From assembly GCF_003402535.2 (NCBI RefSeq), contig NZ_AP025170.1, forward strand, positions 1 through 64,000: 64,000 bases of DNA, given 5' to 3'. Each line of letters starts with the position of its first letter. Positions within the stretch are counted from its first letter, which is position 1. A program made the position numbers and the translations under genes. Source of the stretch: Cupriavidus sp. P-10 (GTDB lineage Bacteria > Pseudomonadota > Gammaproteobacteria > Burkholderiales > Burkholderiaceae). The notes beneath the pieces were generated by a model. It made no database searches. It saw only the letters and a list, made by a program, of their open reading frames with translations, and was not told the DNA's origin. Shown piece by piece: positions 57,094-64,000 of this stretch.

Positions 57094-58086
57094 ATGGCCT
57101 TCCCGTTCCGCCCGACTTTGCTGGCAGCCACCGTTGCCGCCGGCCTGCTGGCCGCCGCACTCCCCGTCGCCGCCGCCGCCGCAGACAACTACCCCAGCCG
57201 CCCGATCCGCCTGATCGTCGCCTATCCCACCGGTGGCATCAGCGATACCGTGGCGCGCGCGCTCGGCGAGCGCCTGTCGGCGCAGATGGGTACCTCGGTG
57301 GTGGTCGAGAACAAGGCCGGCGCCGGTGGCAGCATCGGCATCGACGCCGTCGCCAAGGCCGCACCGGACGGCTATACGCTCGGCTTCGCCTCGACCAGCC
57401 CGCTGACGCTGAACCCGCACGTCGGCCACGTCAACTACGACCCGCAGAAGGACGTCGCGCCGGTCATGAGCGTGATGTACTCACCGGTGCTGGTGATCGC
57501 CACCAACGGCTTCAGCGGCAAGGGGTTCGCCGACGTGGTCGGCCAGGCCCGCGCCAAGCCAGGCTCGGTGCGCTGGGCGACGTCGGGCCTGGGCACGGTC
57601 GGCCATGTGGTGCTGGAACAGGTCAAGCAGAAGTCGAAGGCCGACATCACGCTGATCCCGTACAAGGGCGCCGGCCAGCAGATGAACGATGCGCTCGGCG
57701 GCCAGTTCGAGGTGATGAGCACCAACGCCAGCCCGGCGCTGACCCAGCATATGCAGGCCGGCCGCCTGCGCGCGCTGGCGGTGGGCGCGCCCAGGCGCCT
57801 GGAGAGCCTGCCGCAGGTGCCGACGCTGGCGGAGCTTGGCTACCCCAAGGCCAACCTGACTTCGACCTTCGGCATCTTCGCCCCGGGCAAGACCCCCGTG
57901 GCGATCATCGACCGCCTGAATGCCGAGCTGAACAAGGCACTGGCAGAACCGGAAGTCCACGAGCGCCTGCTCAAGGGCGGCGAAGTGCCCACCGGCGGCA
58001 CGGCGGCGCAATTTGCCAAGGCGATCCGCGAGGAGTACGCGGAGAACGCGCGCATCGTCAAGGAAGCCGGCATCAAGGCGGACTGA
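57094..58086 (+). CDS. Bug/TctC-family periplasmic solute-binding protein
   Basis: 330 aa. Signal peptide about 1-29 (FRPTLLAATVAAGLLAAALPVAAAAA). YPSRPIRLIVAYPTGGISDTVARALGERLSAQMGTSVVVENKAGAGGSIGIDAVAKAAPDGYTLGF, DVVGQARAKPGSVRWATSGLGTVGHVVLEQ and ALAEPEVHERLLKGGEVPTGGTAAQFAKAIREE are typical of the large tripartite tricarboxylate-type binding protein family of Burkholderiales. It would capture a carboxylate or other small compound in the periplasm. No TctA/TctB membrane genes are next to it, as is common for Bug orphans. Confidence 0.93.
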   Translation: MAFPFRPTLLAATVAAGLLAAALPVAAAAADNYPSRPIRLIVAYPTGGISDTVARALGERLSAQMGTSVVVENKAGAGGSIGIDAVAKAAPDGYTLGFASTSPLTLNPHVGHVNYDPQKDVAPVMSVMYSPVLVIATNGFSGKGFADVVGQARAKPGSVRWATSGLGTVGHVVLEQVKQKSKADITLIPYKGAGQQMNDALGGQFEVMSTNASPALTQHMQAGRLRALAVGAPRRLESLPQVPTLAELGYPKANLTSTFGIFAPGKTPVAIIDRLNAELNKALAEPEVHERLLKGGEVPTGGTAAQFAKAIREEYAENARIVKEAGIKAD

Positions 58087-58102
58087 TCCGGCGACTGCCG
58101 GC

Positions 58103-58783
58103 TCAGGCAGTATCGAGCCGGCACCCCAGCCCATATACCGACGACAGCCGCACGCCGTTGTGCGGCCACAGCGACAGCTTGGTGCGCACGCGCGACAGAT
58201 GGCTGTCCACCGTACGCGACGTCGGCTCGACATGGTAGCGCCAGACCTGGTCGACCATGGTCTGGCGCGGCACCACGGTACCGAGATTGCGGAACAGCAG
58301 CACGGCCAGGTCGAATTCCTTGGGCGCCAGCGGCACCGGCCTGCCGTGCACCCAGGCACGCCGCTCCGCGGGGGCGAAACGGAACGCGCCATGCGCAACG
58401 TCGCAGGCTTGCGCGGTCGGCCGCGCAAGCCGCAGCAGCGCCTGCACACGCGCAGCCAGCTCGCCCAGCCGCAACGGCCTGGGAACATAGCTGTCGGCGC
58501 CCTGCGCAAAGCAGGCCGCGACGAAGTCGTCTTCGTTCGAGCCGCCGGTCAGCATCACCGGCAGGTCATGGCCCAGCGAGCGCCGCACCCACGCCAGCAC
58601 GTCCAGCGCCGGGATCCCCGGCGTTTCGCAATCGAGGATCAGCAGGTCGAACGGCTCGGCGTGCAGCGCGCCCAGCAGCGTGCGGCCGCTGAGGTAGCGC
58701 CGGCACCGGTGGCCGTCCAGGCGCAGGCTCTGTTCGATACGGATGGCGAGGGTCGGATCGGCCTGCAGCGAGGCAATCTTCAC
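58103..58783 (-). CDS. OmpR-type response regulator with degenerate receiver
   Basis: 226 aa from a GTG at 58783 behind AGGAGGAGCC; the longer open frame to 58891 is not family-like. The receiver keeps the phospho-Asp (LLILDCETPG, Asp51), but the usual acidic pair is Gln7-Ala8 (SLQAD) and the conserved Lys is Arg (SYVPRPLR, near 101). The C-terminal winged helix is complete (PLAPKEFDLAVLLFRNLGTVVPRQTMVDQVW, TSRTVDSHLSRVRTKLSL). It probably works without normal phosphorylation. A divergent paralogue starts at 59051. No histidine kinase is adjacent. Confidence 0.88.
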   Translation of the reverse strand: MKIASLQADPTLAIRIEQSLRLDGHRCRRYLSGRTLLGALHAEPFDLLILDCETPGIPALDVLAWVRRSLGHDLPVMLTGGSNEDDFVAACFAQGADSYVPRPLRLGELAARVQALLRLARPTAQACDVAHGAFRFAPAERRAWVHGRPVPLAPKEFDLAVLLFRNLGTVVPRQTMVDQVWRYHVEPTSRTVDSHLSRVRTKLSLWPHNGVRLSSVYGLGCRLDTA

Positions 58784-59050
58784 GGTCGTGGCTCCTCCTG
58801 CCGGCGCGATGCCGCCGGCAATGAATGCGGGCAGGGAACGGGAACAAGCGGGAAGCAGGGCACCGGTTGCCCGGTACCGCGGCGAAGCCATGTTATGGGC
58901 CGCCTTGCTGAGGCAAGAAGTAAAAGATTGTTGAAAGCCTGAATTGAGGTCTTTCCTATTCGTCCCGCCGGTTGCGCGGTCTTAAATGACTCGCTACGGC
59001 CGGCAGCCACGGTGTGCTGCCATGGCCGGCAACATCGCCGGAGATCAAAT

Positions 59051-59758
59051 ATGGGAAAGAAGATTGCATCGCTAGAGGACGCCCCCGCCGACGCGGCGCT
59101 GATCCGCCGGATCATCGCCGGCGGCGGGCATGAATGCGTAACCTTCACGGAAAGCCGCAAGCTGCTGCTGGCGCTGCGTAACGCGTGCTTCGACCTGCTC
59201 TTGCTCGACTGGTCGATGCCGGACCTGTCCGGGCGCGAGGTGCTGGGGTGGGTGCGCACGCATCTCGACCGGCGTGTGCCGGTGATGTTCCTCAGCGGCC
59301 GCGACGCCGAGCAGGACATCATCAGCGCGCTGTCCGCCGGCGCCGATGACTACATGGTCAAGCCGGTGCGTCCCGCCGAACTGTCGGCCCGCGTCGAATG
59401 CCTGCTGCGGCGCGCCTATCCCGCGGTGCAGTCGCCGCACGCGCCGCTGCGGCTGGGCGAATATGCCTTCGACTGCGCCATGCGCACGGCCACCTGCAAC
59501 GGGCATCCCATCTGCCTGACGCCCAAGGAGTTCGACCTTGCCGTGCTGCTGTTCCGCAACGAGGGCCGCATCGTCACGCGCGACCACATCACCGCGGCGG
59601 TCTGGGGGCGCGAGATCTCGTCGCTGTCGCGCACCATCGATACCCATGTGTCGCGCGTACGCAGCAAGCTAGGCCTGCAGGCGTCGCAGGCGCTGCGGCT
59701 GACACCGGTCTACACGCATGGCTACCGGCTCGAACGGATCGAGCGCGCCGCCGCATGA
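59051..59758 (+). CDS. OmpR-type response regulator
   Basis: 235 aa. The receiver is complete: acidic SLEDAP (Glu9-Asp10), phospho-Asp53 in LLLLDWSMPD, a Ser in FLSGRD and the Lys in YMVKPVRP. The winged helix domain (CLTPKEFDLAVLLFRNEGRIVTRDHITAAVWG, SLSRTIDTHVSRVRSKLGLQ) closely resembles the degenerate paralogue. The two share a 267-base divergent region. With no kinase nearby, the cognate sensor must be elsewhere. Confidence 0.92.
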   Translation: MGKKIASLEDAPADAALIRRIIAGGGHECVTFTESRKLLLALRNACFDLLLLDWSMPDLSGREVLGWVRTHLDRRVPVMFLSGRDAEQDIISALSAGADDYMVKPVRPAELSARVECLLRRAYPAVQSPHAPLRLGEYAFDCAMRTATCNGHPICLTPKEFDLAVLLFRNEGRIVTRDHITAAVWGREISSLSRTIDTHVSRVRSKLGLQASQALRLTPVYTHGYRLERIERAAA

Positions 59759-59777
59759 CGGACGGCGCGCGCCCATG

Positions 59778-59803
59778 AAAAAAGGCACCCGAAGGTGCCT
59801 TTT
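59778..59803. terminator. Bidirectional terminator between response regulator and porin
   Basis: AAAGGCACC (59781-59789) and GGTGCCTTT (59794-59802) pair around CGAA. A-rich DNA lies before it and T-rich DNA after it, so it can end both convergent transcripts. Confidence 0.9.
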
Positions 59804-59829
59804 GCCAGGGACTGCTGATCGGGTAACGA

Positions 59830-60909
59830 TCAGAAGATGTGGCGGATACCCAGCGCAGCGCCGGTCTGGTTGTTGCGGCCCGGCATTTCGGTGATGGTGC
59901 CGCCCGAGACCTTGTTGAAGTCCACGGTGCCGTAGACCTGGGTGCGCTTGGACAGCGAGTACTCGGCCAGCAGCACGCCGGTGTAGCGGCGGCCGTTGTT
60001 GTCGTTCACGCCGTTGACGTTCTCGACGTAGTCGCCGTAGAACACGCCGGTCAGGGCCAGGGCCGGGGTGGCCTGGTAGGTCAGGCCGATGTAGCCGATG
60101 GTGTCCTTGCGCGGGTTAGCCGCGAAGTTGCCGCCAGCCGGAACCGGGTTCTGCGTTGCGCCGCCGGTGAAGTTCAGCGAAGCGTCGACCGAGCCGGTGC
60201 GGTCCTGGCCGCCGATGTAGCCCAGGAAGACCTTTGCCGGGCCGATCGAGTACTTACCGGCAGCGCCCCACATTTGCTGCTTCTGGCCGGTGGTGTTGCG
60301 GACTTCCTGGTACACGCCGCCGATGCCGAACGGACCGTAGGTGTAAGCGGCACGAGCGCCCCAGTACTGGTTCTGGCTCATGCTGCCCGGCTGCTCGCCG
60401 AAGCCGTAGCTGGCGCCAACATCCAGGCCGCCGAACTTGCCGCCGTAGCTGACGACGTTGTCGTTACGGAAGTTGGTCAGGAAGAACGGCCAGGCGTTGT
60501 TGGTGTAGTTGCCGATGGTCAGCGGATCGTAGTCGCCGAAGAAATTGAAGCCTTCGGTGTACTGGCGGCCCAGCTTGATCGTGCCGAAGTCGCCCGACAG
60601 GCCCACATAGGCTTGACGGCCGAACAGGCGGCCATTCTGGTTGGCACGGCCGGTGTCCGGATCGAAGCCGTTCTCCAGCTGGAAGATTGCCTTCAGGTTG
60701 TTGCCCAGGGCTTCGCTGCCCTTGATACCCCAGCGGCTGTTGGTCACTGCGCCGTTGGTCAGTTCCCACGAGTTGTCGTTGTTGGCGCTCGAGTTCGTCT
60801 GGAAGCGAATGCTCTGGTCAACGATACCGTAGAGGGTGACGGACGACTGGGCGAATGCCGAGCCCGCCAACAGGCTGCCGGCTGCGAGGACGATGGCCGA
60901 TTTCTTCAT
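59830..60909 (-). CDS. Gram-negative porin (OmpC-like, Burkholderiales type)
   Basis: 359 aa. Signal peptide MKKSAIVLAAGSLLAGSAFA, then the mature start QSSVTLYGIVDQSIRF, typical of Burkholderiales porins. SRWGIKGSEALGNNLKAIFQLENGFDPDTGRAN and LFGRQAYVGLSGDFGTIKLGRQY follow, and the terminal strand GAALGIRHIF ends in Phe, as needed for BAM insertion. It is a 16-strand trimeric pore. I use the ATG at 60909, as the longer frame to 60999 would bury the signal. The upstream region is long, so regulation is likely. Confidence 0.95.
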   Translation of the reverse strand: MKKSAIVLAAGSLLAGSAFAQSSVTLYGIVDQSIRFQTNSSANNDNSWELTNGAVTNSRWGIKGSEALGNNLKAIFQLENGFDPDTGRANQNGRLFGRQAYVGLSGDFGTIKLGRQYTEGFNFFGDYDPLTIGNYTNNAWPFFLTNFRNDNVVSYGGKFGGLDVGASYGFGEQPGSMSQNQYWGARAAYTYGPFGIGGVYQEVRNTTGQKQQMWGAAGKYSIGPAKVFLGYIGGQDRTGSVDASLNFTGGATQNPVPAGGNFAANPRKDTIGYIGLTYQATPALALTGVFYGDYVENVNGVNDNNGRRYTGVLLAEYSLSKRTQVYGTVDFNKVSGGTITEMPGRNNQTGAALGIRHIF

Positions 60910-61244
60910 GGTGCTCCTTTTCTGTCTTGTACTGTTCTCTGCCGGATCACGGCAGGAAGAAGGTCTACGTTTCGTGTAAACGCCGCGAAAATTTAACAAA
61001 ACGTAAGCAGTAAGGACACAAAACTCCGCGAAGCCGCGCTTTCAAGCAGGATTTTGGTGGAATTCCGTTGTCGCGCCGCTACACAATACCGTGATGGTGC
61101 GGTGCGTCAGCATGGACTGGCGGGGAGCGCGAGTGGTGCGAGTGAGAGCGTAAAGCGACAACAGGCCAGGACGCAGATACGCGTCCTGGCCTGTGGCAAA
61201 GATGGCATGAAAACCGGCCGGCCCGTGACGGCGCGGCCGGCGGA
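60910..61244. promoter_or_regulatory. Porin promoter region and minE-side hairpin
   Basis: 335 bases without a gene. The porin-proximal part is AT-richer and should hold the porin promoter. At 61161-61194 ACAGGCCAGGACGC and its perfect 14-bp complement stand around AGATAC. This strong hairpin, about 50 bases behind minE, probably ends the minCDE transcript, although no T run follows. Confidence 0.55.
61161..61194 (-). terminator. Strong 14-bp hairpin after minE
   Basis: ACAGGCCAGGACGC (61161-61174) and GCGTCCTGGCCTGT (61181-61194) are perfectly complementary with a 6-base loop. Confidence 0.65.
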
Positions 61245-61499
61245 TCAGCCTTGCGGGATCTCGATCTTGACTTCGAGCACCTCCAGGTTGTCCTGGCGTT
61301 CGAGGCTGACGCGCAGGTCCTGGTCGCTGATCTTGACGTACTTGGAAATCACCGCCACCAGTTCGCGCTGCAGCGCGGGCAGGTAATCGGCGGGTGCGGA
61401 ATGGCCGGTGCGCTCGTGGGCGAGGATAATCTGCAGCCGCTCCTTGGCGACCGACGCGGACTTTTTCTTCTCCCCCAGCAGGAAGGAAAGGATCGACAT
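61245..61499 (-). CDS. minE: Cell division topological specificity factor MinE
   Basis: 84 aa. The MinD-activating part ([14 protein letters not shown]) precedes the topological domain ([44 protein letters not shown]). MinE releases MinD from the membrane and makes the Min proteins oscillate so that the septum forms at mid-cell. Size and motifs match E. coli (88 aa). It is the last gene of minC-minD-minE, 21 bases after minD. Confidence 0.97.
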   Translation of the reverse strand: MSILSFLLGEKKKSASVAKERLQIILAHERTGHSAPADYLPALQRELVAVISKYVKISDQDLRVSLERQDNLEVLEVKIEIPQG

Positions 61500-61520
61500 G
61501 GGGATGGGCCTCCGGACCGT

Positions 61521-62336
61521 TTATTTGTTGCCGAAGATGCGGGAGAACAGCCCCGGCTTCTGGTAGTCAGTGAAGCGCATCGGCTTGTCCTTGCCGAGGA
61601 AGCGGTCCACCACGTCGCCATAGGCGTCGGCCACGTCGCTGCCTTCCAGGTGGATGGCGGGCGTGCCCTGGTTGGATGCGTGCAGCACGGCTTCGGACTC
61701 AGGCACCACGCCGATCAGCTTGATGCGCAGGATTTCCTGGATGTCGGTCAGCGACAGCATCTCGCCGCCATGCACGCGCTTGGGGTTGTAGCGGGTGATC
61801 AGCAGGTGTTCCTTGATCGGGTCGCCGCCTTCGCTGGCACGCTTGGTCTTGGAGGCCAGGATGCCGAGGATGCGGTCCGAGTCGCGCACCGACGACACTT
61901 CGGGGTTGGTGACGATCAGCGCCTCGTCGGCAAAGTACATCGCCATCAGCGCGCCCGACTCGATGCCGGCCGGCGAATCGCAGACGATGTAATCGAAGTC
62001 CATCTCGATCAGGCCGTTGATGACCTTCTCCACGCCTTCCTTGGTCAACGCGTCCTTGTCGCGCGTCTGCGAGGCGGGCAGGATGAACAGGTTCTCGCAC
62101 TTCTTGTCCTTGATCAGCGCCTGGCGCAGGTTGGCTTCGCCCTGCACCACGTTGATCAGGTCATACACCACGCGGCGCTCGCAGCCCATGATCAGGTCGA
62201 GGTTGCGCAGGCCGACGTCGAAGTCGATCACGGCAGTCTTGTGGCCGCGCAGGGCCAGGCCGGCGGCAAAGCTGGCGCTGGTAGTGGTCTTGCCGACGCC
62301 TCCCTTGCCGGAGGTCACAACGATGATTTTTGCCAT
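61521..62336 (-). CDS. minD: Septum site-determining ATPase MinD
   Basis: 271 aa, the same as E. coli's 270. The deviant Walker A is GKGGVGKTT at 10-18. VIDFDVGLRNLDLIMG is switch I, and FDYIVCDSPAGIESGALMAMYFADEALIVTNPE is the Walker B region. The C-terminal amphipathic membrane anchor is RFTDYQKPGLFSRIFGNK. MinD carries MinC to the membrane and is stimulated by MinE. Confidence 0.98.
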   Translation of the reverse strand: MAKIIVVTSGKGGVGKTTTSASFAAGLALRGHKTAVIDFDVGLRNLDLIMGCERRVVYDLINVVQGEANLRQALIKDKKCENLFILPASQTRDKDALTKEGVEKVINGLIEMDFDYIVCDSPAGIESGALMAMYFADEALIVTNPEVSSVRDSDRILGILASKTKRASEGGDPIKEHLLITRYNPKRVHGGEMLSLTDIQEILRIKLIGVVPESEAVLHASNQGTPAIHLEGSDVADAYGDVVDRFLGKDKPMRFTDYQKPGLFSRIFGNK

Positions 62337-62403
62337 GGCTCTTTGGTCCAGTAATTAGGTTGAAGCTTGCGCTGCTTGATTGGGGTCCCCGATGCCGGCG
62401 CGG

Positions 62404-63216
62404 TTACTTGAGCCGCAGCGCCTCGAGGATCAGTTTTTCTTCGGCCAGGCGCACCTGGGCCGTCTTGCCGAGCACGTCGGCCGGGAACGCCTGCTCCGCG
62501 GTACGGTAGATGCCGGCAATGGAAATGAGCTCGGGCTCCATGCACGTGCTGAAGATGCGCGCGCCGGTATTGCCCTTGACACCCGCCAGCGCGCGGCCGC
62601 GCAGCGGGGCATAGATATGGATGTTGCCTTCGGCGATGACTTCGGCGCCATAGCTGACCACGTCGAGGATCACCACGTCGCCGTGCGCGTAGACCTGCTG
62701 GCCGGAGCGCAGCGGCTTGTCGATCACCATGGTCTGGTGCTGGCGCAGCGCGGCGGCGACCGCGGCGTCGGTGGTGGCCTGCGCGGCGGCGCGGACGGCG
62801 TCCTCGCGCGCGGCCTGCTCGGCCGCGGCTTGCGCGGCGGCCTGTTCCGCCTCGGCGGCGGCCTTGGCCTCGGCGGCACGATCGACCCCGCTGCCGCGGC
62901 GGCTCTGGCTGTCCAGCAGCGGCAGGCCGAAGCGCTCGGCCCATTCGCGCTGGTCCGCGCGGGCTACCACGCCGATGGCGCGTGCCTTGAGCGTGGCCAG
63001 GGTCTCGATCACCGTGCCGAGCGCGACTTCTTTATCGTCCTCGAGCGCGCGCAGGTCCAGTGCGATCACGTCGTTGGAGAAGAAATCGGGAGTAGCTTCG
63101 AACCGGGAGAGGAGGTCATCCCTCAGCGCTGCCATGTCGGCGGTCTGGAGGGCGAGAAGGAGGGCGTCGACGTTGCCACTGCGCAGCTCGAATCGTGGCG
63201 ATTTCTTCTGGGACAT
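62404..63216 (-). CDS. minC: Septum formation inhibitor MinC
   Basis: 270 aa from MSQKKSPRFELRSGNVDALLLALQTAD; an in-frame GTG at 63240 would add 8 residues. The N-terminal FtsZ-inhibiting domain (about 1-105) is followed by an Ala/Glu-rich, probably disordered linker of about 60 residues with heptad character (AAEAKAAAEAEQAAAQAAAEQA). The C-terminal MinD-binding beta-helix is RSGQQVYAHGDVVILDVVSYGAEVIAEGNIHIYAPLRGRALAGVKGN. It blocks Z-rings near the poles. It is the first gene of the operon. Confidence 0.97.
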   Translation of the reverse strand: MSQKKSPRFELRSGNVDALLLALQTADMAALRDDLLSRFEATPDFFSNDVIALDLRALEDDKEVALGTVIETLATLKARAIGVVARADQREWAERFGLPLLDSQSRRGSGVDRAAEAKAAAEAEQAAAQAAAEQAAREDAVRAAAQATTDAAVAAALRQHQTMVIDKPLRSGQQVYAHGDVVILDVVSYGAEVIAEGNIHIYAPLRGRALAGVKGNTGARIFSTCMEPELISIAGIYRTAEQAFPADVLGKTAQVRLAEEKLILEALRLK

Positions 63217-63457
63217 AGCCGGTGACCGTGGAAATGCCACATTCTAACGTTCTCTTACTCGCGAACTGTAACAATTGGCGCGATCCGTGAGATCAAGGCG
63301 CATTGGGTGGCCTGTGCGTTCCATCCGCGCGGGCGTTGTGCGTCAGGCGGCTCGCAACGCCTGCCGCGTGTGACGGTCGACACGCAGCGCTACCACGCCC
63401 GGCGGTAGCAATTTGCAAAGGCTTGTTACGATTGCGCCATCTGATAGCGGAGTTCCC

Positions 63458-64000
63458 ATGGGCGCCATCGTCAATTGCGTGGCCTACCGGCAGGGCAAGC
63501 GGCTCGGTACGGTCGGCATGGAGGAGATCCCTGCGGTGCTGGGCGTGCCCGGCACCTTTGTCTGGCTGGGGCTGCATGAACCCGACCTGGCGCTGCTGCG
63601 CCAGGTGCAGCTCGCCTTCGGCCTGCACGACCTCGCAGTGGAAGATGCGCTCGACGCGCACCAGCGGCCCAAGCTCGAGGCCTACGGCGATTCGGTCTTT
63701 GTCGTGCTCAACACGGCGCAACTGGTGGAAAACGAAGTGGTGGTCGGCGAGACGCACCTGTTCGTCGGCCCCAACTACGTGGTCTCGGTGCGCCATGGCG
63801 CGAGCAGCGCCTACACCCCGGTGCGCGATCGCTGCGAAAGCGATCCGCAGGGCCTGTCCAACGGGCCGGGTTATGTGCTGTACGCGCTGATGGATTTCGT
63901 GGTCGACCACTACATGCCGATCGTCACGCGGCTGGAAGACACGCTGGAGGAGCTGGAGCAGGGCATCTTCCGCGACGAGTTCGACCGCGGGGCGATCGAG
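63458..64000 (+). CDS. corA: Magnesium/cobalt transporter CorA, N-terminal part (cut by window end)
   Basis: 181 codons are present and the frame runs off the end. The protein starts MGAIVNCVAYRQGKRLGTV. The CorA soluble domain is evident: FVWLGLHEPDLALLRQVQLAFGLHDLAVEDALDAHQRPKLEAYGDSVFVVL and HLFVGPNYVVSVRHG, then the long helix (VVDHYMPIVTRLEDTLEELEQGIF). The pore helices and the GMN motif lie beyond the window. It is divergent from minC, about 240 bases away. Confidence 0.9.
   Translation, partial: MGAIVNCVAYRQGKRLGTVGMEEIPAVLGVPGTFVWLGLHEPDLALLRQVQLAFGLHDLAVEDALDAHQRPKLEAYGDSVFVVLNTAQLVENEVVVGETHLFVGPNYVVSVRHGASSAYTPVRDRCESDPQGLSNGPGYVLYALMDFVVDHYMPIVTRLEDTLEELEQGIFRDEFDRGAIE

Overview
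The window is the replication-origin end of a high-GC betaproteobacterial main chromosome. Gene content and protein style point to Cupriavidus or a close relative (Burkholderiaceae): dnaA-dnaN-gyrB opens it, followed by a DUF1484 gene, a Bug-type periplasmic binding protein, a Burkholderiales-type porin and minCDE. The genus is inference, because no rRNA or tRNA lies in the window.

Layout. 1-6057: dnaA, dnaN, gyrB, with a hairpin terminator behind gyrB. 6549-19035: a compositionally distinct island. Its main operon encodes an ankyrin/sigma-70 fusion protein, a GHKL (MORC/MutL-like) ATPase, a Z1-domain helicase-like ATPase, a PD-(D/E)XK-motif protein and an AIPR protein. Genes overlap or abut. 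A cytosine-C5 methyltransferase and a Vsr-type nickase follow, divergent from each other. The ATPase/Z1/nuclease/AIPR/Dcm set matches a predicted class of restriction-modification systems. A complete sigma factor translationally coupled to its head is the most unusual feature here. A wrecked EAL-domain gene marks the right edge.

19743-27274: a DUF1484 gene, then a minus-strand run (homospermidine synthase, glutathionylspermidine-synthase-like ligase, DUF1190, DUF350, YdcF-like) whose last gene is split by an IS3-family element, and an upstream ICMT-like membrane protein. 27430-31775: a MazG-like hydrolase, two tandem secreted LprI-like paralogues, and a methyltransferase divergent from a MerR regulator. 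31854-39882: a complete Wadjet system (jetA-jetB-jetC-jetD, minus strand) divergent from an autoinhibited Fic protein. Two unrelated defence loci thus sit within about 40 kb of the origin.

40038-47952: a chemotaxis-receptor remnant, a DUF4382 lipoprotein, a DUF72 protein, the DbpA RNA helicase, a CBS-pair protein, a DHA2 efflux pump, an exported glutathione peroxidase and a GST. 48148-53590: a small-acid catabolic cluster around a GntR regulator (MFS importer, Asp/Glu-racemase-fold enzyme, FAH-family hydrolase, M20 amidohydrolase). 53634-58086: an AraC regulator divergent from an Fsr-like pump, a decayed MarR/EamA pair, a small Cys-rich protein and a Bug protein. 58103-60909: two divergent OmpR-type response regulators without a kinase, and a porin. 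61245-63216: minCDE. The window ends inside corA.

All calls rest on reading sequence and motifs; no database search was run. Start codons were moved from the longest open frame where ribosome-binding sites, overlaps or family length favoured another start.
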